Assembly: GCF_050436995.1 (NCBI RefSeq)
Contig: NC_134751.1
Location: 8,060,001 to 8,124,000, forward strand
Reading direction: 5' to 3'
DNA: 64,000 nucleotides
Source: Anticarsia gemmatalis
Lineage: Eukaryota; Arthropoda; Insecta; Lepidoptera; Erebidae
Positions 1 through 13,433 of the stretch are shown piece after piece. The position numbers were made by a program, and so were the translations under genes. Within the stretch, counting starts at the first letter, position 1; every line of letters starts with the position of its first letter. Under the pieces are notes generated by a model. That model was not told where the DNA came from. It did no database searches and saw only the letters and a list, made by a program, of their open reading frames with translations.

Positions 1-1864
1 TGTTTGGAATTACGTGTGGCCACCATGTTTGAAGCTGCAAACGGGTAGCTGATTATGGGGATTATCGCTCTTTGAACGAAAACGTGTTGAAATGTGGATT
101 ATGCAGTGATCGCTAGAAATGGATATTCTATACAAATTCCGCCGAAATCAAATGGCAAATCCCGCCTGATCATTTTAAAGCCGAGAATAAAGTTGACAAA
201 TAGTTTGATAAGAACGTAACGACACCAGCCATTACCCAGTAATTGATATAGGGTCAAACTGCATGTCCAAGTTGTAGAGAAACCGCTGCGTTGCAGCTGG
301 TGGGAAACGTTGTTAGCTACGTTATTCAATAAACTTTTAATCGCATCAACTCGACTTTCCAATCAGGCTAAACATGCTCTCGACCAAGTTGCACTGAAAC
401 TTATAGTAGTAACAACATAACTTATGGCTAAATGATTTGTTGATTTTGTTTTCTACAAGCTGTTGAGTACCAAGTAATAATACAAATAAGAAAGTGTATA
501 GCGATTTTTGTTACTACTATAAATTCGTATGTATAAATATTACTTTTAGTTGCTTTTGATATAATGACTATGTTCCTATGAATACTACTAACCTTCCTAT
601 TCTTGAAGGTTGCTCATAATTTGGGCAAAGTGTAAGGTTACAAATAATTTTCTATAAACCTTTCCTCTTTTAATGAATACCTCCTCGGGGGAATGATATT
701 TTCTAGTCCCGCTTGAGATAATAAAATAATCATATTTTATCGTGTTTCACTATTGCCGAACAAGCACAACACTAATCTTCATACATCTGTCGAGGAAGCG
801 TTCTAATTGAACAATGTTTAGATTACAGAAGAACAAAATTGCGTTGTGTCGAGCGGCGGAATTACAACCATTGGGGAAACCAAATTAATTACACAAACAG
901 ACTCGTACGTAACACATATACTGGCTTGTTCGCGACAACTTAGAGCTTATGCTCATGACGGAATCTGAGCAATGAAGTTAGACATAATTGAGCCGTCGCA
1001 ATGCCCCGCGGGCGCACATCCCGGTAACGAGTCTCGCACCTCGCATACGAAACGCCTCGTCTTCACCCGACGGCATCCGTGTTTACACAACAACAAATTT
1101 GTGTTATCCAACATTGCTCATACTATATCAAATTATTCTACTAAACAGCTTCTCTGTTTAAAGACAACGCTTAGCTGTTTTGCTCTCGTACCACCGAATT
1201 CATTGTCTAATGTGTGCCATCGTTAGCGAAATGATCTTTTTCGCGTTCGTGTATATTAGGTACCACTGCGGTAAACAGCCAGGATCTGTGGAATTTTGTA
1301 TTAAGCTAAATATTATAATCTCTTCTTTATTTTTCGTTTATATCGCCAGAGTTATTTAAACTGCCCGAAGAAGGTATAGAAATCAATGAAATGGTAACTG
1401 GTGGCAAAATACTGTGAATTATAAATGTCTATAGAGTTCATCAAAACATATTAAAGAATTAACAATTCATCTACTCCATTAAGAATCATAACTATGGTGA
1501 TAAAGCATTGATTTCAAAATAATTGGTATAGAGTAATGTGGAATCCTAACACAGAACACTTAACACGATTATTAGTGGGCGTCGCAAGGGTTACGTATCA
1601 CGTATCTTAACGCTACATTAATTAGGAGTGAAAGTGGGAAATCGCATATATCATGCATTATTGCGTAAAATCGTCCATGTTGATCTCACTTAGATTGCAA
1701 GTGGGAGTGCGGTGGACGTGCGCCAATCTGCGTTGTTTGCTTCCATTCGTCCCCTATGAGATTATAACTCGAGCTAGCCGTCTCACCGACGCGCCGGTGA
1801 CGAGCTGCGCACCTATACCTATTAGATCGTGTTTAATATTATCATCATTATTCCATTCATAATA
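1..1864. other. unassigned AT-rich DNA
   Basis: I see no supported gene here. Short open frames occur on both strands, but none has a recognisable domain, a convincing start context or splice signals. A modestly GC-rich patch lies near 990-1080. The stretch ends at the TA dinucleotide flanking the mariner derivative. Confidence 0.5.
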
Positions 1865-2077
1865 TTAGGTCGGGGAAAAGTCTTTTCGCATTATAGTATG
1901 TATGAACTTGTAATGAAATCTTTTCTCTACACAAAAAAGCTCGATATTTGGGTACCTCATGAGCTCACTGAAAGAAACCTAATGAACCGTGTACTCATTT
2001 GTGATTCTTGAAGCCAAAGAGATTTTATTACAAGTTCATACATACTATAATGCGAAAAGACTTCTTCCCCGACCTAC
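1865..2077 (+). mobile_element. mariner-derived mini-element with long terminal inverted repeats
   Basis: This is a 213-bp element bounded by TA on both sides (1863-1864 and 2078-2079), as expected for Tc1/mariner insertion. The left end reads TTAGGTCGGGGAAAAG. The right end, read on the other strand, begins GTAGGTCGGGGAAG and then matches the left end for about 60 bp with a few mismatches and one inserted base. Between the ends is a remnant of transposase coding sequence. The element is far shorter than a full mariner of about 1.3 kb and cannot encode a transposase, so it is an internally deleted, non-autonomous copy. The sixty-base inverted ends are longer than the roughly 30 bp usual for mariner. 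The family is well supported by the termini and the WVPHEL motif; the exact subfamily is not assigned. Confidence 0.85.
1934..2011 (+). pseudogene. mariner transposase fragment (WVPHEL region)
   Basis: The frame starting in the left inverted repeat reads KKLDIWVPHELTERNL and then NRVLICDS before a TGA at 2009-2011. WVPHxL is the conserved linker motif of mariner transposases, between the DNA-binding helix-turn-helix part and the DD34D catalytic core. The upstream helix-turn-helix region and the whole catalytic core are absent. The fragment lies between the two inverted ends of the 213-bp element. It cannot act as a transposase and marks the parent family from which the mini-element arose by internal deletion. 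Confidence 0.85.
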
Positions 2078-2878
2078 TATTACGAGAGCCTGCGGTGGCT
2101 AGAGTCGTTTTAATCATACACATCTTCAACTTTATCGACAATGATTTTCTTTGCACGTTATTGAAATAACTTTAGTACTCCTTTGATTCAGTGTGTAATT
2201 GAATTATGCATGAGGAGCTATTCTATGCCTTGAGTGTAGTTCGTTTAAGGGACATTAAAATTGTTTTATTAATATTTGCAAATTTTACGGAGTTATTGTA
2301 AATGTGATAATATTGTATTCTGGAGTATTATTATATTGGATTTGAATTTTTTTTCAGTTTTTTAGAATACCTATTTAAAGAAAGTTATCCTTTCAGTTTA
2401 TAAAAATAATAACTTTTCAAAAGGGTTCGATTTTAGCCCGTGTTTTTATTTGCACAGCTTCCAGCAATATTCTTTGACGCCGTATTGTCATACAGTGAAG
2501 TTGACCAATGATTTGATAATATTTATGCGGAGTAGATAAGTGACATAAAAGGGATTCACCTCGTGTGTAGAAATAATGTTGATAATTTTAAAATAATTGA
2601 AAATATACTGAATTTCAATATGAGTTCTACAAAAAATTCGTAATATTTCTTGGAAACAAACGCCGGCGGTTGGTGAAATAGACGCTAATACGTGTTGTTA
2701 GTGCGTTTTTCATATATCAGTGATTTATAATGTCTCACGCGACACGTTGCCGTGTTATTATGTACGAACACGCTCGCACTTGGCCGGTTGCTCAAAGTGA
2801 TATTAGGTGTAATAGGCGTGTAAAGATCGGTACTTAACTCTCAATCACGTAATGCTATAATATTTATATTCTGACTTC
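2078..2878. other. unassigned AT-rich DNA
   Basis: This is noncoding AT-rich sequence between the mariner derivative and a MITE. I see no gene, RNA or repeat that I can name. Confidence 0.4.
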
Positions 2879-3052
2879 AGTAGCTCGATGCTCTACCACT
2901 ATCGACTACCCACAACCATCTCGCTATCGATAAATTTTGCACGAAAATCTGATCGACACCACACGCGGGCTCCATAGGAAATATTTTGGCAGTACATTTT
3001 AAATGACAAACTGTCGATACTCGGCAGTACCGACTGTAGAGAATTGCGCTAC
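2879..3052 (+). mobile_element. degenerate palindromic MITE, copy 1
   Basis: The left end reads AGTAGCTCGATGCTCTACC and continues with ACTATCGACTACCCACAACC. The inverted right end (about 3010-3052) is decayed but recognisable as TCGATACTCGGCAGTACCG and GTAGAGAATTG. Read in the plus direction, the element aligns with the reverse complement of 59918-60103, sharing internal words such as GAAAATCTGATC and ATTTTGGCAGTACATT. Two independent copies in opposite orientation show that this is a dispersed repeat and not a gene. No clear target-site duplication is visible. The superfamily is unknown. Confidence 0.7.
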
Positions 3053-6000
3053 AGCACGTCAAAAGAAATTCAGTACTTATGTAGTTATTTTTTCGACGAG
3101 GCATTTTTTTAAAGGCATACGGTTTATTTGTTTTAAGTTCTCTGTTGAATTAGAAAACATGTATTATATATAATTTACGAAATTTCGGACTCTTACCAAC
3201 CAACGTTAGTAAACATTAGAATTTGCTGCACTTCGGACTTTTCCAGGAACTAAATATATATTATTAGAAACAGATCGTTGACCAACAAATCTCCGTGAAA
3301 TATACTTAGTGCATACACAAATGTATGTGTGTCTAACAGATTACTCATATAAAATTCTGTCTGCTTCGTATAAATACATTAGGTTTATATAGAGTGCGCT
3401 GGCTGAACTGAGCGTATATCAAGTATGGCAACACATGTTATTTACACATAATCTCTGTAACGCATTGAATCTCCCCTGTCTTTATGTACTGACATAACTA
3501 GTACGTACTTATTGTACTACTTAATACGAGGACATAATAAAATACAGCTGGATTTATTGAGTCAAAACAGTAAAGTTTACTTTGCAGACTTATTTCTCAA
3601 AAAGTTACGCAAGGATCGTATCGTGGACTTTTACCTGAATACAGACAGTTTTGTTCCCGAATTTATTCAAATATTGCTTCGACCAATCAATTAATTTTAT
3701 GTTACCTTCGAAGTTGCTGCATTCAGGTTCAAAAACGATTAAATACAATTATAGCGGAGAATTAGAAGTTCGATTCAAAATTGATTCGAAAAGTTATAAA
3801 TTAATTTGTCTAGAGAATACATCAAATCAAATTTGATGGTCTCACTCTGGATAAACTTCGCGCTCCGTTAAATTAATACATCGTAACGCCAACGACCTTG
3901 TCTGAGGATTTTACCCAAACATTCAAATTAATATTAGAGCCATCCGCCACTGTTGGATTTAATCCACTAGAACAATAACATTGTTAACATTTCATCGTCC
4001 TCGGTTAACTGTACGTCTACAATATTTAGTACTGCTTAATTAATTAAATTAAGCCGCCCGTTGAGGAGTAGGTGCCATTATTAAGATTAATAATGTACAC
4101 ACAGTAGCGGAGTGGCGCTGTCGACACTCGCTCGACACTCGGCGCGATGTTTGTCGACGAGCGCCCCCGCACGCTCCCGTCTGCCCACCTTCAGCTCCTA
4201 CGTGCAAGTCCGTCCGCAGTGCCAAAACTCATTCGATACTCCAATAATACCTAATTTTAAATATTTCTTAAAGTAGCGCTTGACAGTAGTTATACAGTGT
4301 TCTAATCAACGGATAAATAACATGACAGTCAAATAATAAAATGATATCATTATATTTTATTTACTGAACTTTTTCCATCTCAACGTACCTAATTGTACAC
4401 ACAACAATTTGTATTTCATAAATAATTGTTGTATCTGATACCAGATGTATACAATACACGCATAATGAGTCAAAAATAAACTGAAGCTGGTTGAATCACG
4501 GCAGCTCTGACATGCAATGTTAGTCGCAACGAAGTGTATGCACCAGAAAAACGTTCAAAATATTGGTGCTACGTACATATACATACATATTTTTAGCAAA
4601 ATATACAACAGCTACAATAACATCCTGCTGCGCTGTACAGTATGTGATCGCGTTTGAAGTGCTTTTACAAGTATTTACGTGAGCACGTCACACGGGAACT
4701 AGCGCTCGATTTTATCTATGTTTTCATTTGCTCGATGCCCTCGCCCGCTCTACGACGATGCTACGATGCTACAACGGGGCTACAACGCTACGACATCGCT
4801 GTAGCAAACGCTCGCAGGGTTGCGGAAGCTTTGACACTTACCAAATTGTTTTATCCACCCGCCGGGATTTTAGGTACATGTTAGGTAAATTCTACCCTCA
4901 TGCAAATCACATCAACCTTTTAAAGCTTACAGTGAATTACAATACAGTGTTAGACATACAAATCATTTAATTGGGTCTCTCAGATTGATGTTACTACTAT
5001 AGATTTAAATTGTACCACTTTCTTGCTCCAGTTCATTAAAAAAGTGGCAAAAATAAAATTTTAATTAAAATAAAGCATTCATGACGAAAACTTTTTAAAA
5101 ATGTTATTCTGCAGCGTTTGCTCTTTTCATCTCAATCTGAAAATTGTATCCATTTTTCAGCTCATTTGGCAGACTGTTTCAAAACTATTATTAGCTTATG
5201 TTTCGTAAAATGAATGAGACACGGTCAACAACCCTACGGGTTCAATTTAAGAATGCGACTCGATAATGATAGTTTTAGTTGTTTGCGCAGCGCACAATCA
5301 ATTGAAGCTAGATTTATTGTTCGAAACATTTACTGTTTTACATACCAACGAGATTTATTTTGAAAATGATACGGCATTGTATTGTATGAGATAGACTTTT
5401 GCATAAGTCTAATTAAGGCTTTTCTCAGGATAGGAGTAGATTTAAACAAAATATTATCTAATTAAAGCCCACATAAATCTGACCTTTCTGTTTATAAGTG
5501 GATATTTAAGTTTTTATTTAAGCAAAAATTTGCAGAATACGTAATGGCTTGCGACATAATCGTTTGGTGGGTGTGGTGCGTAGGAAGTTTCAGTTTCGTA
5601 TAATAATAGTTATTGTTAATTAAAACTATAGAATAATGAAAGTGTTTGTAAAACAGATAAATTATTGTATCGCGCAGGTTGAATCATGTGTTATAAACAC
5701 GGTATATTTTATTAGTTGTAGGAACTTGTTTGTAATGAGTTCTAAGGAAAATCAAAAAAGAAGTACAAGTTATGTCTGAAGCAGTCTGAAAATGTAAGTT
5801 TGTGTGATTGTCTCCTTTAATTTTCTGTTCCTTCTAATTCTAAGCCTTTCGTCTGCTCCATTTTTACGGAAACTGCAGTATTTGGCCGACAAGCTTTTGT
5901 CGCATTTCACACCATACACAAAATTTGATTTAATTCCCAGTTATACTATACTATACTATGACTGTTTTTTAGATTATTCGCAAACATGCTTGTTGTAAAA

Positions 6001-9000
6001 TATGTTTAACACTGATAATTTACTATATATTTTTACTTGCATAGTAGTTTTTAGTTAGTTAGTTACTTGTTTTTAGTTAGGTTTGATTTTTTTTCAACAG
6101 CTTGATTGCGATTTATTCGGAGTAAACGAATATACTGTTTGTATGAAATAAATAAAACAATAAATTAATTTATATAGACACAGTAAAGCAAACGACACAA
6201 AGAGAATGCATGGCAATGTGTCAAGACGTTTTCAGAGGTATATTTTAGTATAAACGGATCATTACGGTGTGAAGCGCGGAGGAATGCGACTGAGAGCGCC
6301 GGAGAGGAATGCATGCAAACATTCGCTACTCCATGAACACGTCTTCTAAATAACTCACCGTACAGATTTTTGTACATCTCAACAGATAATAGACGTAACT
6401 AATACATAATTGTTCTAGAATAATGGTATTCGGACAAACAACAATATTTTAAAATGTGCTCTATATAATTTATTAACTCTGAACTTCTAGAACGACCCGT
6501 TCTAGAAATTCAAGAGATAAGATATTATTAAAATCTTAGTCATATGTAAGCAAATTAGAGATGTTAGTAAGATATGTTCTATCGCGTACATCGTTACGGT
6601 AATGGTCTCATTAAAGTCGTCGCTTTAATGGTTTCTGAAGCTCATATTCACCAACAGTCGTTTAGTTCTAATGCGATATGACAGTATAAACTAGCCACAC
6701 TTTTCAAATAATATTATATAAGCTATGAGAAGGGTGAAATATGAACAAAGCCATTACATGACACGTAGATGTAGTATGAGTAGGTACATAATGTATTAGT
6801 TTAGTGGGCCGGCAAGTGTGCGAGGAGCACAGATGGAGAGCAAACACGGGCTTAACTGCACTAGACGAGTAGATTCCCTTTTAATTAAACGAGTTCTAGA
6901 CGCCGTGCTAACCGAGGCCAACTACTCAACTTACACTGAAATTGATATAAAACTACCCAGTCACGCTCCTACAACCACACAGCATTTGTATTCTAATTAA
7001 GATATTTAAAACTAGAAAAATAACTAGAAACGAATCGTATTTGCATTGACAATTTTGTTTTGTACTAGAAAAGGCGGTTGAACATAGTATCCACTTTTAC
7101 GTTGGTCGATTCAAAACTAGAGAAAAAGCGAGAAACGAATTTTTATCCCGAAAGCCCAAATTGCTTGGAGTATTATTAGAATCAATTAATGTACTCAGTT
7201 GGTGACTTTTGTATCATGTTATTTATTACAAGTTACCTAAATAAGAACCCCTGTCTGATTCACTACCTACTCATACCAACAAACATTCAAAATAAAACAG
7301 GGACACTTTCAATGTGAAAAGGGTCGAGCGGGTAATTGGAAAACATAAAACACAAAAACTCAATTTATATCCGTGCAACGCGTGTAAATAATATAAATTG
7401 ATTTGGATCAATTTTAGGGGGGAGAATAATCACCGGATTTTATTGGTTGAGCGTCGATCACAAGTGTTTGTGAGTTCATAAGAGCCGCCATATATTGTAT
7501 GATAAAGCGATCGTTTTTGTTTTTAGTGTCCCGCGCTGGGCGCTGCGGGTACCTCTGGGCATGTAGGACGTTGCTCCCGGCTCGTAAAGTGTCTCGTATC
7601 ACGCCAGCTGTCCTACAGGACGAATAATCTACAGGTGTTGTTGTGATATCCAATTAAACAAGCACCGTTTATCACTGCGGAGATTAATTTTTACTGTGTT
7701 TAGTGGATTTAGCCTACGGTATTGTGTTTTACGAAGTAACTTGTTTGATGTTATGGATACAAAAGATTTGGCAATTTTTAAACTTTAAGATACATAAGGA
7801 ATAACAAAATGCCATTTATTATATGATATTTTCTGCATACTACTTCTACTATTAATGATATGAATATTAATATACCATTCATAAAAATGTTGTCAAAGTA
7901 GTTTGAAACTTGAAACACTTAAAAACATTGTTTACTTTTTAGAATTTACATTCAAATACATAATAGGTATGTACACTACCTGTTATTATTAAATGTAAAG
8001 ATATAAATAGGACGTAACTTGATAATCATTATCATAGTATTGTTCATCATCATTGTCAAAATAGTTTATTAACGTGAACGAAATGGGCACAATTACTCTG
8101 ACTGTAAACAATTGTCGGTGAGTTCGTACAATATGCTAATAGTAGACAGTAACCCAGTCACAACAGAGCGACTGTTAACGCACATGCAAGCACTCAGCGT
8201 AAATAAACGGCTTAAGCTTTTCACCAAAACAGGGTACCATTTGACGTCATGGACTAAAAGGAGCTGTTTGCAATACGTATTACACGAGGCATTGAACTGA
8301 ACAAGGCAATTTGAACTAATCTACAAGCAAACGGAGTGAGATACCTACGTACGAGTACGAGTGTATATTAGAGTCGAGCGGAGAGGGTAATAGCTGCGGA
8401 GGCTGCACGACGACCAGCTAACTTAAGCTCAACGGCAAACTTAATGTAACTTCGTCCAGAGCCAAGACTAGGCTCAATAATACCCTCATTATATCACTCG
8501 CTTTCTATCTCGTTAATGACGACTAATTGTTATTAATTTGGCTTTACGTCAAAACTAGTTGATTTCGGGGAAATCCATCGAGGCATTAATTAGAGCTTCT
8601 CAGTAATATTGATAGTGGCCGTATTGTGTACTGCTAACATTGTACTAAGTGTTCCGAGTGACTACCAATACAGTATACCTGCGCCAAATGGAGGACAAAC
8701 ACAATGAGCCACGACTAAACGCAGACCGTCGCCGCGTCGTTTGATACCACGCCATGCATCATTAGCATGTATGTGCTTACATTCATTACGTTATATCATT
8801 CGCCGATGTCAGCCTTAGTCCATCTTATTAGTTTCTGCGAACATTACAAAACTAAAATTCTATATCTAAGGCAAATTCCATTGCGTCTTCGTTAAAATTA
8901 TTCCATTAGTTCAGTTACTAAATGAATAAGAAATAATGTCACATTTAGTACACAGTAGGTGTACGAACACGTATCTAATTATAGTGTTGTGCGGGGTGCA

Positions 9001-12000
9001 GGGCTCACGGGGAGAACGTGGCCAGCGATACACCACGCATATTGAATCTATTCGATTCCTATACTATGATAGCTTCTTTTACTTGATTACAACTTACGCT
9101 TATTAAAATGTTTATTGTTTGAATTTCATCAATAACGATACTCAGTGAAATATTCTCTAGTTTACATGACTCTTGACATTATTATAATGCACCGTCCGCA
9201 TTTTCGTGTGCAATTCTGTTTTATAGTATGAGATTTTAGACTAACTTTTGTTTATTTTACTTATAACCGAAAGGCGATGTTCGATTATTTCTCTTTTAAA
9301 CAATACATTCGCAAAAATACATATAACTATAGTCACAATAGAGTAAAAACAAAATTGCGGTCAATATATTTTATTCAGTAAAGAATTGTTGATAACTAAC
9401 TATAACGAATCGTGCATGTATGTCATGTGTGTTATATAATCCGTGCTTTGGTTTAGTTTTAAGGAAATTTGAAAACAAAAACTATAGTACCGTGGTAGTG
9501 GGCGGGCGGCACGGGCGCGGCGGGAACGAGAGGCGTTCAGCGAGCCACAGCTGCAATTACCTAATGATGCGCGGCGGTTACCCAATTACGGCGACTGCTG
9601 CATTTACGTTTTTAGTTCCGCTGATTCAGACGCTTTACTCGATAATTTACCGAACACATTTGCTGAAACCTCGTAGATTGGCAACAAATAAAAAATGTTA
9701 ACAAAGTATTGTTTTATTTCACAGCGCACGTTACTGAACGTGTGTAATTAGCTTTGTGCTTTATTCCAGCGTTCGAGAGCTCGGCGTTTATACGTGAACG
9801 GTATTGATGACTTCCGTGTCCGTAGCTATGCAGTGACACGTAGCGGCTAGTGCGACCTTTTTATCATCACAAATTAGGTTCCGTCGGTGTAGCCTTCGCA
9901 AACAAAGTGAGAGAGATGTTAATTTAATGTACGACGGTGTCACTCGAAGCGGACCCGCAGCTCCGACTTTCAAAGGACTAGGGCAGCCACGGATTCTCTA
10001 TTATGTAAATTTTCGCGTAATTTTCTCGGTGGGAGTGCGCCGGCCAGACTTTGTAACACGAGTGGTCTCTCATTAATACTTACCTGAGCTCTTCAATTTT
10101 TGAAGGACAACGTGAATTCACAAACGCTTATTCTATTTAAACTGTCTCAATTAAGAATAAAAATCATCCTTTGCCGATATAATTAACTGAAAAAGCTCGT
10201 TAACGTCAACGCTTTACTGACTGAAATCTAAGGGGAAGTGTTATTTCATAGCAAGAAAATAATTTCAAATAGAATATAGTTAAACAGATATAATATGAAT
10301 GCGTAAATAATAGCTGTCTGAGCATTCCCAACAGTTTCCATTTGTAATGTAGGGCACATAATACGAAAACCTAACGGGTACTAATCCGTAGATGAGCCGT
10401 CGCTTTCGTAGGAACATCTGCGGCCGCGACAACAACGATGCGCAACGAAACAAAAACGAAATGAGAAAGGTTTGGAAAGTCGTATTGTGGCAAGTTGCGA
10501 TGAAGCAGGAGCAGGGAGGCTCGTACCCATTGTGACGCGGACGCGCGCCACTCGACCGACTACCCGCCACGACACAACTAACACTGCCTTTTTCCCAAAC
10601 ATATCCACACATTACTACCAAACTACAAACAACTCTACATTTTATACGTCACTACAAATACTTGTAAATGTATTTGAATGAAATCTTACGGGTTTCTTAG
10701 TTGTGAAACGTGTTAAATTTAAAAATTAATTGGCCTCTAAAGTACCTCTACGGAACGAGATAAACCTACTTACGTCCCAGTTTATGTTCTGAATAGAGCA
10801 TTAAACAGAGTCTTTAATTTTAGTAACTCGTATTTTATGTAAGCGTATAAACGTTTTACGAGGCGCACTAGACGTGAGTTGCTTAAATATCAATACGATC
10901 CGTTCATTAACTATTTCTTGTGAAAACTCCGAATCTCCTATTGAAATACTGCAGTATATAGATCGTGTAATATTCCTTTGTGAGTAGAGGGTATAAAAAT
11001 ACTAAATATAGTCTATTTTGTGTGATGGCAATGGTGATAAAAAAAATGTTGTAGGCAAGCTGCATTTGAATTGAAAACTTTACTAAATATTAATAACAAT
11101 GTTTTCTGTATCTTGGTAGTATTTGTAGGTAGACAGTGGATCGTAGCTACTTAACACCGTCGGTATAGGTGATAATACGTTTGATAATCTACCTCGGGAG
11201 GCATATTAACATGATGCGGAGGCTGCGCGTAGCGATCTGTGAACGAGCCGCCGCGCCGTGACCGGACTGAATACAATTACCGGAATAGTGTAATTAAATT
11301 GCAAAGTTAGAGCTTCATAGCTGCATATTAAGAGGTATAAAAAGCGTCGTGCTATGAAGTTTTAATGATATTACTTTTGCATACATGGTTCGAGTATATA
11401 TTTTAATGGTAAGTCTAAATTTCTGACGCCAAGCCGTCTTCTTTAATTATGAAAACTTTGTTACCACTTTGAATTATTGTGGATAAAAAGATATAAAAGC
11501 CGTCTATCACTGTCAATCATTCACCTGTCTATCTCTCCGATGTGGCGCTTATACCGATATAAATTGTAGACGGAGTCCCTGAAGGGCTTTTGCATTTATT
11601 AGATCATCAAACAATTTATCCGTGACAAGTGTACGAAACTTATCGACGCGGAAAGCTGTCTCAGGCAATAAATAACATACAATTGCGAGTATGTAGTCAA
11701 AGAGCCAAAGTTTGTCCGGCACATGTGTAAACCGTAGGTAATATGGGTTTTGTTGGAACATCAACAAATAGGATAAACAAAGCCTGTGTAAGTACCTATC
11801 GTTGGTTGTTTTATGTATGTGCAAAAGACGGTAACGTGAAATAAGGATATTGAATTCTAAGCGCGTCTGCGACGAGCGAGCGTACGTGCCCCGCGACCAA
11901 CTGTTCCACAGCCTCAACAAAAAGTCGAAATAGATGTGTCCCCGCAAACAGGATAAGAAAGGGGCCATTGTGCCCGATGCACTACCGAGCTCCTGCAAAT

Positions 12001-13234
12001 CTCAAAACATCTCCAAAGGACATAACGAGAAAAGTTGTGTGCGTTCGCACCGTCGTCGCCGCGGTGCCGTCGGGTCCGACTCTCAGATTCTATTATTATT
12101 TATTGCTCAATAACCATCCTACAATTTTTATTGCTTGTAAACATCTGTCTCGCAGTAGGAATATTCTTTGCTTCTATTCCCTTTGCATTTTATTATGAAG
12201 TGGTTCAACTCGACATCATAAATGTGATTGTTAGTTTAGCTAAGTTCATGTGTTTGATACTGTTTGCGACGAGGGGATTTATGTAGACAATATCGGCTCT
12301 ATTTATAATTAAATACAATAATATGAATATAAAACGTTTTTAATCCAAAGACATCCAAACGTCAAAAACTTTTAGAAAATAGTTTCATGTTATCAGTAAA
12401 GATTACTTCTACAATTAGAAGCGAGTAAGTAGGATACCTGTGGAGAGAAAGGCAAATAGTAGAGCAGAGAAAGCTAGAGGGTTATAGGGCAGAGCTGTTT
12501 GCTGGCATGCGGTCGGTGCCCTCGCTCGGCCCGCCTTCACACAATCCACATTGTATACTGCACTCCCTCTCGGTACCAACAAATGTACGGCATGTGACTA
12601 CGTACCGAGAAATGACTTTATAAAATACGTTAATGTTGTTGTTTCCAGAACATTTATGTTCTGTATTAGTCTACCTAGTTGTTGGAAGAGAAGAAAAATT
12701 ACGAAGTAGAATAAAGTATATAATTGTATCTGACAGGTTCATACAAAGTTCAAGTGGTTTTTACAACGATGTGAGTACCGACATTATACAGAGGGTCGGA
12801 GCTTTGAACACAAAGTGCGAAGTTTAGTAAAATGTTCAAATAAATTAAATTACTTAAGTGATTTTTGAATATTATAAGCTTTCATGGAGATGATTCTTCA
12901 GAAACAATGGCCGCAGCAATACTTGGAATAACCGAATTAGCCATTAGTCACGTCATACAGTTCTGGCGTCGGTCGTACAGTTTAATGTAGTTAGAAAACT
13001 ATCATCAACCGAGTAGTTCCTAGAAATTGCTAACTAGGTGTATCTAATATACATTAAAACATGGTAAGCTTACTAACATTCTTTCGTAATAGTTTTCGTT
13101 TAGTAATAATAATTATCAGATTTTTGATAAATAACTTTTTTATAAGCATAAGATTAGTACACAATATCGTGTCTGTTTTAGCCAAAGGTGTAGGCGAAGA
13201 TGAATACACCCACGTTACGGCATTAACAATGTTA
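3053..13234. other. long unassigned stretch, mostly AT-rich
   Basis: About 10 kb holds no coding sequence that I can support. Short open frames are scattered on both strands without recognisable domains. CpG-rich patches occur near 4095-4200, 9495-9600, 10400-10560 and 11215-11265. Near 7008-7140 a word of about 27 bases (AAACTAGAAAAATAACTAGA and a diverged second copy) is repeated about 105 bp apart. The longest open frame is 149 codons on the minus strand (11998 down to 11549), with no domain I recognise. Confidence 0.4.
4095..4200. other. CpG-rich patch
   Basis: This short patch is rich in CpG and TCGAC words (CTCGACACTCGG, GTCGACGAGCGCCCCCGC) inside AT-rich DNA. Such patches in insect noncoding DNA can mark promoters or enhancers. 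No start site, TATA box or exon can be assigned here, so its role is open. Confidence 0.25.
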
Positions 13235-13433
13235 GTTCCATGTAATAGGGGGCGAGTCTATTGTCGTTTACCGGAGGGGCACGATACCATACTCCGGACG
13301 ACTATTGAGAAATACTCTTAGATAAATTGTATAAAACCAATAGTACTTTACCCGACCCGGAAATAGAACACGAGACTTCATAATCAGCAGTCGGATACAC
13401 TACCCACCACGCCACAGAATACCGCCACGGTAT
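13235..13433 (-). mobile_element. decayed tRNA-derived SINE, minus strand
   Basis: Read on the minus strand, the segment starts near 13433 with TGGCGTGGTGGGTAGTG, resembling a pol III A box. About 45 bases later comes a degenerate B box, GTGTTCTATTTCC (compare GGTTCGANTCC). It is followed by CGGGTCGGGTAAAGTACTATT. Phrases of this kind (tCGGGTTCGATTCCCGGGTCGGG) are typical of abundant lepidopteran SINEs with a tRNA-like head. The rest (down to about 13235) is the tRNA-unrelated body. The B box carries substitutions, so the copy is probably transcriptionally dead. The right boundary is fairly clear and the left one is approximate. I see no clear target-site duplication. Confidence 0.6.

Noticed and set aside
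13340..13433. A functional tRNA gene
   Set aside because: A- and B-box-like words are present on the minus strand, but the cloverleaf does not close, the B box is mutated, and the segment continues into a SINE body.
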